Position numbers and translations under genes: made by a program
The notes under the pieces: generated by a model
Database searches by the model: none
What the model saw: the letters and a program-made list of their open reading frames with translations, nothing else
Told to the model about the DNA's origin: nothing
DNA from: Arthrobacter pascens
GTDB taxonomy: Bacteria > Actinomycetota > Actinomycetes > Actinomycetales > Micrococcaceae
NCBI RefSeq assembly: GCF_030816475.1
Contig: NZ_JAUSXF010000001.1
Coordinates: forward strand, 1,674,001 to 1,738,000
Direction: 5' to 3'
DNA length: 64,000 bases
In this document: positions 16,222 to 25,100 of the stretch, piece by piece
How positions within the stretch are numbered: position 1 is the stretch's first letter
Layout of the letters: every line of letters starts with the position of its first letter

Positions 16222-16914
16222 CTATTCTCCGGCTTTCTGGTCTGTCTTTTTAGTCTCGGTGTTGGTGGCAGGCTCGTGCAGGGCAGTCTCCTGCCCGTCA
16301 GCGGACGACTCCACCGGCACGTAGTTGCCCTGTGAACGATTGCCCACCCGCAGGATCTCGCCGTTGCGGAGGTACCAGATCGCGCCGTCCTCGGAACGGA
16401 CCCGGGTGATGCGCAGCCCCATGGACTCAACAACACCCACGACTTCGCTGGTTTCGATGACGTCCCCGATGCCGTACTGGTCCTCGATGGTAATGAAGAT
16501 CCCGGCGAGGAAGTCTCGGATCAACTGCTGGGCCCCGAAACCGATGGCAACACCGAGGATTCCCACGCTGGTCAGCAACGGGGTGATATTGACGTCCAGG
16601 TTCTGGAGCACATACATAAAGGTAATGACCGCAACCAGGACACTGACAATGCTGTTTAGCAGTGAACCGATTGTTTCCGCCCGCTGCACACGCCGTTCGT
16701 GGTCCAAGGCCCGCAGTGCCGGGGCAACCCACTTGAAATGCGGCTTCTTGAAGAAGTTGCTGCCCGAGGCTACGCGTCTGCTGATCCGGGAGATCACGAA
16801 GGTTGCCGCCAGCCAGACAGCAACGCCGATGCCGATACTGATCACGATGCCCGGGACGCTTATTCCGTCGGGCTGGGAGGTGAGGGGTGGCGCGATCGAC
16901 AGCATGCTGAACAT
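16222..16914 (-). CDS. MscS-family mechanosensitive ion channel
   Basis: 230-aa small-conductance channel. TM segments at about 18-42, 75-95 and a glycine/alanine-rich pore helix (about 100-125: LTSVGILGVAIGFGAQQLIRDFLAGIFI). The beta domain follows (YGIGDVIETSEVVGVVESMGLRITRVRSEDGAIWYLRNGEI). The C-terminal tail is charged and lacks the full alpha/beta vestibule of E. coli MscS. It probably releases solutes on osmotic downshock. First gene of the pair with glbO. The start could also be the Met three codons in. Confidence 0.9.
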   Translation of the reverse strand: MFSMLSIAPPLTSQPDGISVPGIVISIGIGVAVWLAATFVISRISRRVASGSNFFKKPHFKWVAPALRALDHERRVQRAETIGSLLNSIVSVLVAVITFMYVLQNLDVNITPLLTSVGILGVAIGFGAQQLIRDFLAGIFITIEDQYGIGDVIETSEVVGVVESMGLRITRVRSEDGAIWYLRNGEILRVGNRSQGNYVPVESSADGQETALHEPATNTETKKTDQKAGE

Positions 16915-17023
16915 AGGTGGGGCTGCTCCTTGGGGCTCACCGGCCGCCGGCCGGGACGATGAATGTCAGATGCGACGTTTCGCTGCACGCATAAGACTCT
17001 GTTCTCCTTTAACCCTAGCGCCG

Positions 17024-17029
17024 TAGCGT
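17024..17029 (+). promoter_or_regulatory. -10 box of probable leaderless transcript
   Basis: TAGCGT ends 6 nt before ATG 17036; no Shine-Dalgarno is present. Confidence 0.5.
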
Positions 17030-17035
17030 GTAGAC

Positions 17036-18037
17036 ATGCGCATCCTGATCCTCGGCGGAACCGCCTTCCTCTCCGCAGAAATCGCCCGGCAGGCCGTTGC
17101 CGCAGGGCACGACGTCACCAGCCTGGCGCGCGGTTCCGCGGCTGAACCACCTGACGGTGTCCGCTGGCTCAAAGCCGACCGTACCCGGGGCGCAGACAGT
17201 TACGCCGACGCGTCGGGGGACTGGGACGCCGTCATCGAAGTCGCGCGGGATGCTGGCCTGGCGCGGGAGGCCCTGGCGAGCCTCGCAGAGGGGGCAGCCC
17301 ACTGGACGTTCGTTTCCAGTTGCTCGGTCTACGCAGACCACTCCACGCCGCAGGCAAAGGAAGATGCCGGCCTCCTGCCGCCGCTGCCGCCCGGGACAGC
17401 CTCCACTCCAGAGAACTACGGGGAGTCGAAATCTGCCATCGAGCAGGCCACCCTCGAGGCTGCCGCAGGCAGGGCACATCTTTGCCGGGCCGGCCTGATC
17501 GGCGGTCCCGGTGACCCCACCGACAGGTACGGCTACTGGCCGGCCAGATTCGCCCGTGACAATGATCCTGTGCTTGCCCCGGACATCGCCGGGCAGGCCA
17601 CCCAGGTCATCGATGTCAGGGACGTCGCAGCATGGATCCTGGAGTCGGCGGCGGGCGGCCTGACGGGAGCACTGAATGCGGTGGGGGAGCAGGTTCCGTT
17701 CGGCGAGTACTTGGCGGTGTCCCGGAGCATTGCCGGCTATCAGGGTGAAGTCCTCACGGCATCCGAGGGCTGGCTGTCGGACCACGGGGTGGATTACTGG
17801 TCCGGGCCGGATTCCCTGCCGCTGTGGCTGCCGCCGGAGCACGAAGGCTTCAGCCGCCGCAGCAATGCGGCGGCCAAGGAAGCCGGGCTTGTCCTGAGGC
17901 CCTGGCAGGAAACCCTCAGTGACACCCTCGACGACGAACGCAGCCGCGGTCTTGGCCGTCGCCGCAAGGCAGGGCTTGCGCCGGCAACGGAAGCCCGGCT
18001 GGCCAAAGAACTGCAGGCCCGGCAACAACGCCAATGA
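17036..18037 (+). CDS. NAD-dependent epimerase/dehydratase family protein
   Basis: 333-aa extended-SDR-like Rossmann protein. The dinucleotide loop is RILILGGTAFLSAEIARQ (residues 2-19), an atypical glycine motif, and the YxxxK-type pair is in NYGESK (about 125). DVRDVAAWI is the usual third conserved segment. The C-terminal region binds an unknown substrate; reductase or epimerase activity on a nucleotide sugar or small metabolite is possible. Monocistronic with its own leaderless promoter; divergent from the MscS gene. Confidence 0.85.
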   Translation: MRILILGGTAFLSAEIARQAVAAGHDVTSLARGSAAEPPDGVRWLKADRTRGADSYADASGDWDAVIEVARDAGLAREALASLAEGAAHWTFVSSCSVYADHSTPQAKEDAGLLPPLPPGTASTPENYGESKSAIEQATLEAAAGRAHLCRAGLIGGPGDPTDRYGYWPARFARDNDPVLAPDIAGQATQVIDVRDVAAWILESAAGGLTGALNAVGEQVPFGEYLAVSRSIAGYQGEVLTASEGWLSDHGVDYWSGPDSLPLWLPPEHEGFSRRSNAAAKEAGLVLRPWQETLSDTLDDERSRGLGRRRKAGLAPATEARLAKELQARQQRQ

Positions 18038-18099
18038 CCCGTGGCGGCCCCCATCGGCCATGGGCCATCGGCGATCCGCCGTCTGCCGGAACTGTGCGC

Positions 18100-18573
18100 C
18101 TAGCCGGCCACCGTCTCAGGTGAATGCAGCACCGGGAAATTAACGCTCCTGGCGATGAAGCAGGTCTCGTTGGCTTCGTGATGAAGCTCCCCGGCAAGCT
18201 CCACGTGGCCCGGGTCCGCCACCCTCACGCGCGGGTTGAGCGTGACGGTTTCGAACTGCCCGCTGCCGTCGCGGTTCATGCGCATGACCGCCGTGGCGTC
18301 GTCCTGGTAGTCGGTGACCACCACCCCGTGCCGCACTGCAACATGCAGGAAGGACAGCATGTGGCACTGGGCGAGGGCGGCCAGGAGGAGCTGCTCCGGG
18401 TTGTACCGGGTCCTGTCCCCGTGGAACGTTGGATCGGCCGATCCCTTGAGGACCGGCAACCCTGGAATCTGGACGTCATGGTCCCGTGAATAACCACGGT
18501 AGGACGACGTGCCCTCTCCCAGGTTGCCGGTCCACCGGACGGCCAGCGAATAGCGGTGTTCACCGAGGCTCAT
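18100..18573 (-). CDS. OsmC family peroxiredoxin-like protein
   Basis: 157 aa. OsmC/Ohr fold with the two reactive cysteines, Cys70 in ALAQCHMLSFL and Cys138 in NETCFIARSVNFPV. These proteins reduce organic hydroperoxides with a thiol donor. The sequence around the cysteines fits the OsmC-like branch more than Ohr proper. The start at 18573 is leaderless (TAGGCT 6 nt upstream on the minus strand). Confidence 0.9.
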   Translation of the reverse strand: MSLGEHRYSLAVRWTGNLGEGTSSYRGYSRDHDVQIPGLPVLKGSADPTFHGDRTRYNPEQLLLAALAQCHMLSFLHVAVRHGVVVTDYQDDATAVMRMNRDGSGQFETVTLNPRVRVADPGHVELAGELHHEANETCFIARSVNFPVLHSPETVAG

Positions 18574-18579
18574 CCGTCC

Positions 18580-18585
18580 AGCCTA
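18580..18585 (-). promoter_or_regulatory. -10 box of leaderless osmC-like transcript
   Basis: TAGGCT on the minus strand, 6 nt before the ATG; no ribosome binding site. Confidence 0.5.
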
Positions 18586-18595
18586 ACGGGGCTTC

Positions 18596-21148
18596 CTAGA
18601 CGTCGGCCGCGCGGGCACGCAGAGCCCGGGCAACGCCGTCGCGGTTTTCCAGCATCATTCGCCGCAGGGCGGCGCTTTCGGCCGGGAGCGCGGCCAGGAA
18701 CCCGTCGGTCCGGTCGATGGTTTCCTGCGTGGTCAGCAGTGCGGGATAGAGCCCGACGACGATTTGCTGGGCGAGTGCGTGGGTCCGGCTCGCGACGATC
18801 CCCGGGACCGCCTCGAAGTACTTTTCCGCGTAGGGCTCCAGGAGCGAGCGGTCCAACACCCGCATGAATCCGTTCACCGCGGAACCCTGCAGGGCATTGG
18901 AGAGTTCGCCCTTGACCACGATCGATTCCCAGGCGGCGGCCTTGGCCTCCGGCGTCGGGATGGCGGCCTTGGCCAGTGCGGCGGCATTCTGCCCGCTGGC
19001 GGTGTTGTCCCGCTCCAGCTCGGCGTCGATCTGTTCCCGGCCGAGCCGGCCGCCAGCCACGAGGGATGCCAGCAGCTCCCACCGCAGGTCCTGGTCCACC
19101 GTCAGCCCGTCCAGGGTCACTAACCCTTCCAGGAGCCCCGCTACCGTGTCCAGCTGGCTGCTGCTGCGGGCCAGCAGGGCGAAGGACTTGATGAACTGCA
19201 GCTGCGCATCGGACCCGCCTGCCGCAGCGGACGCCATCTGCCAGAGCCGGTCCGCGGCGGCCACGGCAGTGGCCTCGCGGTGGTCTTCGGCAACGTAGAA
19301 GTTCAAGGTGGTGGCCAGCTGGCGCAGCTGGACCAGGATGACGGACGAGTCCGATTCGGCCGCCACGTTGGCGAGAATCAGCTCCACGTACCGGCGGGCG
19401 GGCGTCTCGCCATCCCGGGCAGCGTCCCAGGCGGAGTTCCATACCAGCGTGCGGGGAAGGCTCTTGTTGAAATCCTTCAGGTGCGCCGTCGCGGTGGCCA
19501 GAGATTTCTCATCCAGCCGGACCTTGGCGTAGGCAAGGTCGTCGTCATTGACCAGGATCAGGTCCGGTTGCGCCAATCCCGCCAGCGCCGGAACCTCCGT
19601 GCGCTCGCCGTCCACGTCGAGTTCCTCACGGTGGACCCGCTCCAGCTTGCCGTCGCTGTTGAGGTTGTAGAAACCGACTGCCAGGCGGTGCGGGCGGATA
19701 GTCGGCCATTCCTCGACGGCCGACTGGAGGATGGCGAAGGAGGTTAGGTTCCCCTCTGCGTCCACCTCGAGTTCAGGCGTGAGGGTATTCACGCCGGCGG
19801 TCTCCAGCCACAGGCGTCCCCATTGGTCAAGGTCACGGCCGCTGGCCTTCTCAAGTTCCACCATGAGGTCACTGAGCTCGGTGTTTTGCCATCCGTGCTT
19901 GGCGAAGTACTCCCGGACCCCGGCCATGAACTGCTCCGGCCCCACCCATGCCACCAGCTGGCGGAGCACTGATGCGCCCTTGGCGTAGGTGATGCCGTCG
20001 AAGTTGACTTCCACATCCTGCAGGTCGTTGATCTCGGCGAAGATCGGATGCGTGGTGGGCAGCTGGTCCTGCCGGTAGGCCCAGGACTTCTCCACGGAAG
20101 CGAACGTGGTCCAGGCACTGGTGAAAGTGGTGTTCTCGACTGCGGCCAGATGCGACATGTACTCGGCGAAGGACTCGTTCAGCCAGAGGTCGTTCCACCA
20201 GCGCATAGTCACGAGGTCGCCAAACCACATGTGCGCGAGCTCGTGGAGCACGGTGATGGCGCGTCGTTCGATCTGCGCACCCGTGACCTTGCTGCGGAAG
20301 ACGTAGCCCTCCAGGATGGTCACGGCGCCGGCGTTCTCCATGGCGCCCGCGTTGAACTCGGGCACAAACAGTTGGTCATACTTTTCGAACGGGTACGGGC
20401 AGCCGAACTGCGCTTCGAAGAACTCGAACCCCTGCCGGGTGAGTTCAAAGATGTTGTCGGCGTCGAGGTACTGCATGAGCGACTTCCGGGCAAAGACGCC
20501 GAGCGGGATAACCCGGCCGTCGGAGCTGGCCACCTCGCTGCGGACCGACTGGTAAGGGCCCGCAATCAGGGCAGTGACGTAGGAGGACAGCCGCGGTGTG
20601 GGGGCGAACTCCCAGACGCGTCGGCTGCGGCCGTCGTCGCCCGCGGAGATTTCCTGCGGGGCCGGCGTTGGTGAGTTGGAGATGATGTCCCAGTGCGAGG
20701 GGGCCGTGACGGTGAACCTGAATGTCGCCTTGAGGTCCGGCTGCTCAAAAACCGGGAACATCCGGCGGGAATCCGGAACTTCGAACTGGGTGTACAGGTA
20801 GACCTCGTTGTCCACCGGGTCCACAAAGCGATGCAGGCCTTCGCCGGTGTTCATGTAGGGGGCATCCGCCACGATTGTCAGTTCATTGGTGCCGGCAAGG
20901 TCCGGAAGCTGGATCCGGATCCCGTCCGATACTGTGGCCGGATCCAGGCTGTTTCCGTTCAAGGTGACGCTGTGGACCGTCTGCGTCACGGCATCGATGA
21001 AGGTGAAGGATCCCGGCACTGCCGTGAACTTCACGGTCGTGGTGGTGCCAAAGACTGTGTCGCCTTTGGTCAGGTCCAGGCTGACATCATAGGAATCGAC
21101 GGCGATCAGTTCGGCGCGCTCGCGGGCTTCGGCGCGCGTCAGGTTCAT
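18596..21148 (-). CDS. pepN: aminopeptidase N (M1 family)
   Basis: 850-aa zinc metallopeptidase removing N-terminal residues from peptides. GAMEN (substrate N-terminus recognition) is in NAGAMENAG, and the zinc site is HELAHMWFGD followed after 18 residues by NESFAEY (HExxH-18x-E, from about residue 299). The C-terminal ERAP1-like helical domain covers about 520-850. It matches the actinobacterial PepN length. ATG 21148 gives MNLTRAEARERA; an upstream in-frame start adds 21 Trp/His-rich residues and is unlikely. Cytoplasmic: no signal peptide. Confidence 0.95.
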   Translation of the reverse strand: MNLTRAEARERAELIAVDSYDVSLDLTKGDTVFGTTTTVKFTAVPGSFTFIDAVTQTVHSVTLNGNSLDPATVSDGIRIQLPDLAGTNELTIVADAPYMNTGEGLHRFVDPVDNEVYLYTQFEVPDSRRMFPVFEQPDLKATFRFTVTAPSHWDIISNSPTPAPQEISAGDDGRSRRVWEFAPTPRLSSYVTALIAGPYQSVRSEVASSDGRVIPLGVFARKSLMQYLDADNIFELTRQGFEFFEAQFGCPYPFEKYDQLFVPEFNAGAMENAGAVTILEGYVFRSKVTGAQIERRAITVLHELAHMWFGDLVTMRWWNDLWLNESFAEYMSHLAAVENTTFTSAWTTFASVEKSWAYRQDQLPTTHPIFAEINDLQDVEVNFDGITYAKGASVLRQLVAWVGPEQFMAGVREYFAKHGWQNTELSDLMVELEKASGRDLDQWGRLWLETAGVNTLTPELEVDAEGNLTSFAILQSAVEEWPTIRPHRLAVGFYNLNSDGKLERVHREELDVDGERTEVPALAGLAQPDLILVNDDDLAYAKVRLDEKSLATATAHLKDFNKSLPRTLVWNSAWDAARDGETPARRYVELILANVAAESDSSVILVQLRQLATTLNFYVAEDHREATAVAAADRLWQMASAAAGGSDAQLQFIKSFALLARSSSQLDTVAGLLEGLVTLDGLTVDQDLRWELLASLVAGGRLGREQIDAELERDNTASGQNAAALAKAAIPTPEAKAAAWESIVVKGELSNALQGSAVNGFMRVLDRSLLEPYAEKYFEAVPGIVASRTHALAQQIVVGLYPALLTTQETIDRTDGFLAALPAESAALRRMMLENRDGVARALRARAADV

Positions 21149-21309
21149 ACCTGGCAAGTGGTGCCTCCAGAAGGGTTGCGGTTGCCAGCGGGCAGTAGCC
21201 TGCGCCGGCACTGTGAAGACATTCTTTCACTTCAGGGGTGGTTGGCAAGTTGCGCGGATCACGTCCTGACCGGGGCAGAGTCATGCGGGACTGCCGCCCG
21301 GGCCGGGAG

Positions 21310-21315
21310 TAGTTT
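21310..21315 (+). promoter_or_regulatory. -10 box of probable leaderless transcript
   Basis: TAGTTT ends 6 nt before ATG 21322. Confidence 0.5.
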
Positions 21316-21321
21316 TAATGC

Positions 21322-22314
21322 ATGGGAAAGTTCCGTGATGCGGTGGACGCCAAGGCCTTGCGGTTCGCGGTGGGGTTTCCTGTGGTGCTGGCAGGGGCTT
21401 TCGTGTTCTGTGCTTCACTGTTGCGCCCCAACCTTCCGGAGCCGGTGGCAATCAGCTGGACGGACGACGGCGGGGCCGCCTTCGCTCCCTTCGCCAGCTA
21501 CGCGGGCGGCGGCGCGCTGATCATCGTGGCCGCGGGCTGGCTTGTTCTTTCGCAGGCGGTCCCCGTTTCCCGGCCGGCGGTGATGCGCCGGGTCATGATG
21601 GGCACGGGGCTTTTCCTTTGCCTGTTCCTGACCAGTGTCCTGGCCGCCGGGCTGGTGGGACAGACCGGCCTCGCGGATGCCCGGGATTCCCGCCTGGACC
21701 AGATGGTGCTGGCACTGGGAAGCGGGGCTGCAGTGTCGCTGGGGGTGATCATGGGCTTCGTTTTCAAGGCCGACCGGCAATGGACACCCGAGGACGACCG
21801 GGCACTCGAGCAGGCCGTCATCCGGGAGCTGGATCCTGAGCTGGCGGGGGACACCATCAGGTTCTGGGTGCATGCGCGCAGCTCGGTTTTCGTCATGATC
21901 GCGATTGCAAGCGTGTTCCCGGCGGCCCTGATCTCCATCGCCCTGCCCTGGGTCGGGGCGTTGCTGGTTGTCCTGGCAGTCGTTGCTGCAGCCTTCCTGT
22001 GTGCCCGCGTCAAGGCCGACCGCAGCGGCCTGGATGTGCTGGTGGCCGGCGTGGTGCCGGTCATGCACGTACCCGCGGCGGCCATTTCAGCGGCAAGCGC
22101 CTCCGAGGTCCGCGCAGCGGACTATGGCGGCTGGGGCTACCGGAACCACAGCGGCACGGCGGCGATGCTGGTCAGCAGCGGGCCCGCCGTCGTCGTGCGT
22201 AAAACGGACGGGCAGAGGCTCGCGGTCAGCGGCCGAAATCCGGCAACCGCGGCCCGGCTCGCGGAGGTCCTGACGCGCGTAGCCGCGAGGGCCCGCCGCG
22301 GCAGCGAATCCTAG
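21322..22314 (+). CDS. DUF1648-domain membrane protein
   Basis: 330 aa. TM segments at about 15-35 (after which SWTDDGGAAFAPFASY is the DUF1648-type loop), 55-75, 92-115, 128-150 and a pair at 190-235. The C-terminal cytosolic domain (about 240-330) contains YGGWGYRNHSGTAAMLV and GPAVVVRKTDGQRLAVSGRNP, a PH-like beta pattern seen in related actinobacterial proteins. Role unknown. Leaderless start. Its stop overlaps the -10-like TAGTAT that may serve rpiB. Confidence 0.8.
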   Translation: MGKFRDAVDAKALRFAVGFPVVLAGAFVFCASLLRPNLPEPVAISWTDDGGAAFAPFASYAGGGALIIVAAGWLVLSQAVPVSRPAVMRRVMMGTGLFLCLFLTSVLAAGLVGQTGLADARDSRLDQMVLALGSGAAVSLGVIMGFVFKADRQWTPEDDRALEQAVIRELDPELAGDTIRFWVHARSSVFVMIAIASVFPAALISIALPWVGALLVVLAVVAAAFLCARVKADRSGLDVLVAGVVPVMHVPAAAISAASASEVRAADYGGWGYRNHSGTAAMLVSSGPAVVVRKTDGQRLAVSGRNPATAARLAEVLTRVAARARRGSES

Positions 22315-22393
22315 TATCCTTGTCCGTGTTGATCTGACCCTGGCCTGAACCAGCCCCGCTGGGCACCTGCGCCAAAACCGAACGGATACTGTC

Positions 22394-22888
22394 GTGACTT
22401 CTTTCCCTGCCTTCCCGCGGGTCCACATCGCCACCGACCACGCAGGGATGGAGCTCAGCGCCCATCTGGTCAGCCACCTGATGGCCAAGGGCTACGACGT
22501 CGTGGACCACGGACCCAAGGTCTACGACGCCCAGGATGACTACCCGTCCTTCTGCATCAACGCCGCGCTCGCGGTCGTGGCCGACCAGAAAGCAGGCGTG
22601 CACGCCCTGGGCATCGTCCTGGGCGGCTCGGGCAACGGTGAGCAGATCGCCGCCAACAAGGTCAAGGGAGTACGCGCTGCGCTCGCCTGGAACCACTCCA
22701 CTGCCACGCTGGCGCGGGAGCACAACGACGCGAACGTGGTGGCCGTGGGCGGCCGCCAGCACACGGTGGAAGAAGCAACCGCGCTCATCGAGGCCTTCCT
22801 GGCGGAACCGTTCAGCAACGACGAGCGCCACGTCCGCCGGATCGCCAAGATTGCTGCCTATGAAGCCACCGGCGAGGTCATCGAGTAG
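22394..22888 (+). CDS. rpiB: ribose-5-phosphate isomerase B
   Basis: 164 aa; interconverts ribose 5-phosphate and ribulose 5-phosphate (pentose phosphate pathway, also needed to use xylulose 5-phosphate from the xyl locus). TDHAGMEL and GGSGNGEQIAANK are diagnostic. The Glu in NGEQ replaces the Cys of E. coli RpiB as catalytic base, as in mycobacteria. GTG start; no obvious ribosome binding site, and a possible -10 TAGTAT at 22312-22317 gives a leader of about 70 nt. Its stop overlaps the GTG of the glycosylase gene. Confidence 0.93.
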   Translation: MTSFPAFPRVHIATDHAGMELSAHLVSHLMAKGYDVVDHGPKVYDAQDDYPSFCINAALAVVADQKAGVHALGIVLGGSGNGEQIAANKVKGVRAALAWNHSTATLAREHNDANVVAVGGRQHTVEEATALIEAFLAEPFSNDERHVRRIAKIAAYEATGEVIE

Positions 22889-23781
22889 TGCCGGAAGGCC
22901 ATTCCATACGGCGCCTTGCCCGGCAGTTCGGCGACGTCTTTACCGGCGAAAGGCTTGCCGTCAGCAGCCCGCAGGGCCGATTCGCCGCCGGTGCCGCGCT
23001 GCTGGACGGTCACACGCTGACAGGCTCCCGTGCCCACGGCAAGCACCTCTTCCTGCACTTCGACCACGCCATGGTGCTGCACGTCCACTTGGGGCTTTAC
23101 GGTGCCTGGGATTTCGGCGGCGACGGCACCTTCCGCGGGGCATCAAGCATCGGCGCCCCCAGGCGGGTGGGGGAGCGGGAGACGTTCGACGACGACGGCG
23201 GCAGAGCTGCCTACGCCGGCCCGCCCGCTCCGGTCGGTGCAGTGCGGGTCCGGCTGGCCAGCCGCCATGGCTGGGCGGACCTGCGCGGCGCCACCACCTG
23301 CGCGGCCATCACGGAGGCGGACGCCGAGGCGGTCCTGGCCCGGCTGGGACCGGATCCCCTCCGCAACCTCCCGGCGGACAGGGGGCGCTTTGTTTCAGGG
23401 CTTCAGTCCCGGAAGGCGCCCATCGCTGCACTGCTGATGGACCAGAAGGTGATTGCCGGCATCGGAAACGTCTACCGGGCCGAGGTCCTGTTCCGGCAGC
23501 GGCTCGATCCCTGGCTGCCTGGCAGCGCCCTGTCCCGGCCGGCCGGGGAACTCCTGTGGGAGGACACCGCCGCCATCATGTCCGACGGCGTCCGCGACGG
23601 GCGGATCATCACCACCCCTGCGGCACATTGGGGCGGAGGCGCCGCCTTGCCGGCAAGCGATGAGGCACATTACGTCTACAAGCGGCAGGGCCTGCCCTGC
23701 AGGGTCTGCGCCGGGCCGGTCGCGCTGACGGAGCTCGTGGGCCGGAAGCTCTACTGGTGCCCCGCCTGCCAACAGGACTAG
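22888..23781 (+). CDS. nei: Fpg/Nei family DNA glycosylase (Nei-type)
   Basis: 297 aa; excises oxidised bases and nicks the strand. N-terminal MPEGHS gives catalytic Pro2 and Glu3. AHGKHLFLHF carries the conserved Lys, KVIAGIGNVYRAEVLF is the helix-two-turn-helix, and the C-terminal zinc finger is CRVC...CPAC. MPEGHS is typical of actinobacterial Nei2. GTG 22888 overlaps the last base of the rpiB stop, so the two are co-translated; this pairing is common in actinobacteria. Confidence 0.92.
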   Translation: MPEGHSIRRLARQFGDVFTGERLAVSSPQGRFAAGAALLDGHTLTGSRAHGKHLFLHFDHAMVLHVHLGLYGAWDFGGDGTFRGASSIGAPRRVGERETFDDDGGRAAYAGPPAPVGAVRVRLASRHGWADLRGATTCAAITEADAEAVLARLGPDPLRNLPADRGRFVSGLQSRKAPIAALLMDQKVIAGIGNVYRAEVLFRQRLDPWLPGSALSRPAGELLWEDTAAIMSDGVRDGRIITTPAAHWGGGAALPASDEAHYVYKRQGLPCRVCAGPVALTELVGRKLYWCPACQQD

Positions 23782-23835
23782 CTGCCAGCCCTTCTGGCTG
23801 CCAGCACGACGAAGGACTACCGGCCAAAGCTGCTG

Positions 23836-24618
23836 CTAATCTTCCCCGGTTTGTGCGGCGTTGGTCGCGATCGCCGGTTCCACGGATGCCACTGCGTAGG
23901 CTTTGGTCGCTGAGCGCTGCAATGGACGACGAAGGCGCATCTGGTACGGTCCATCCCGGAACGTGGCGCGAGGGTCCAACTGGACCGTCAGGCGCGGCTC
24001 GTCGCGGCCGACGTCCAGCCGAACCACGGTGCCGTCCCGCCGCCCGTTCACGGACAGCACGGTCGCCGGCTCCACGGCGGTGTCCCTCAGCAGTTCCTGG
24101 TACTCCATTCCGGCAGACAGGAAGAGTATTCCGTGGGCAACCCCAATGACCCTCAGGGGGATCACAGCATCAGGCTGCACGGCTTCCTCGGTTGGCAGTG
24201 GCTGCAGCCCGACCCCGGGGAGAGATGGCCTCCTGCGTCTATTCTCTGGACGGTTCTCTGTACGGTCGCATTCCGTGCACCGGGTCCTTGCCCCGACATC
24301 CGCCAGAAGGGTCACGAGCAGCCCCCTGGGTGCATGGTCCCATTTGTCGGCCACGGCCTGGCACCACCCCGTGTGGTAGGTCCTTCCGTGTTTCAACACA
24401 TAGACCTGGTCACCGCCCAGGACAGGTGCGCCTCCATGCCGTGAGGCCGGCTCCACAGGCTTGAGTTCGCCGAGGACCTTGGTTCCTGCATCTGGGGTGT
24501 GGTTGATCTTGAAGTATTTCTGGATCAACGGATTGGGCTGCCTTTTTGGTTGTGGCCTTTGTGGTTGTGGCAAGGAGTTGCCCGGCCTTTCTGTGCGGCG
24601 ACAGTGGGTTTCGTGCAT
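23836..24618 (-). CDS. hypothetical protein with Cys/His motif
   Basis: 260 aa from ATG 24618, which has GGAGGGGG directly before it (spacing short). I do not recognise the family. Residues about 30-130 hold NPLIQKYFKINHTPDAGTKV and VYVLKHGRTYHTGWCQAVADKW, then ARTRCTECD. The His, Trp-Cys and Cys-x2-Cys spacing resembles the Ada-type metal-binding module, so zinc binding is possible. The C-terminal half is beta-rich (VLSVNGRRDGTVVRLDVGRDEPRLTVQLDP). The first 30 residues have non-typical codon use, and a second frame (24676 to about 24500) also reads open there, so a frameshift or wrong start is possible. Downstream of tRNA-Gly. Confidence 0.6.
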   Translation of the reverse strand: MHETHCRRTERPGNSLPQPQRPQPKRQPNPLIQKYFKINHTPDAGTKVLGELKPVEPASRHGGAPVLGGDQVYVLKHGRTYHTGWCQAVADKWDHAPRGLLVTLLADVGARTRCTECDRTENRPENRRRRPSLPGVGLQPLPTEEAVQPDAVIPLRVIGVAHGILFLSAGMEYQELLRDTAVEPATVLSVNGRRDGTVVRLDVGRDEPRLTVQLDPRATFRDGPYQMRLRRPLQRSATKAYAVASVEPAIATNAAQTGED

Positions 24619-24677
24619 CCCCCTCCACAAGCCCCCACATTAGCTTGCCGGCTTTTGCTCCGGTAGCAGCCAGCACG

Positions 24678-24709
24678 AAGAAGGGCCCCTCAGATGAGGG
24701 GCCCTTCTT
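24678..24709 (-). terminator. terminator of tRNA-Gly
   Basis: 15-bp perfect stem AAGAAGGGCCCCTCA/TGAGGGGCCCTTCTT with a 2-nt loop, 5 bp past the tRNA 3' end. Only a short TTCTT follows. Confidence 0.75.
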
Positions 24710-24713
24710 TAGC

Positions 24714-24787
24714 TGGAGGGGACGACGGGAATCGAACCCGCGTAATCAGTTTGGAAGACTGAGGCTTTACCATTAAGCTACGTCCCC
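24714..24787 (-). tRNA. tRNA-Gly(TCC)
   Basis: Acceptor GGGGACG/CGTCCCC, anticodon loop CTTCCAA (TCC), T arm GCGGGTTCGATTCCCGT. The 3' CCA is encoded. Confidence 0.95.
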
Positions 24788-24944
24788 GGGAGAACAGTGC
24801 TGCCTTAACATTACTGCTGCAACATGACTGCTGCTGTTCTAACGGGCCGGCTGATCAAGCCGGATATAACTAAACCTAATTCATGCCCCACGTGTCAAAT
24901 GTGCAAACACGGCCCCTATGACCGTAGACTTGCCTGTGCACTTA

Positions 24945-25019
24945 CGGGGTGTAGCTCAGCTTGGCTAGAGCGCCTGCTTTGGGAGCAGGAAGTCGCAGGT
25001 TCAAATCCTGTCACCCCGA
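24945..25019 (+). tRNA. tRNA-Pro(TGG)
   Basis: Acceptor CGGGGTG/CACCCCG, D arm GCTC/GAGC, anticodon stem CCTGC/GCAGG with loop TTTGGGA (TGG), T loop TTCAAAT. CCA not encoded. It lies 82 bp before the tig start. Confidence 0.95.
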
Positions 25020-25100
25020 CTCTGCGGCCCGGACCCCACGGCCTGGACAGAACATTGCGTTTGCAGAAACCCATCCCACAAACCCAGGAGTACTTAGACC

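Noticed and set aside
22326..22337. Three-codon GTG TTG ATC TGA micro-frame 8 nt after a TAGTAT box before rpiB
   Set aside because: Too short to judge; could be chance in the rpiB leader.
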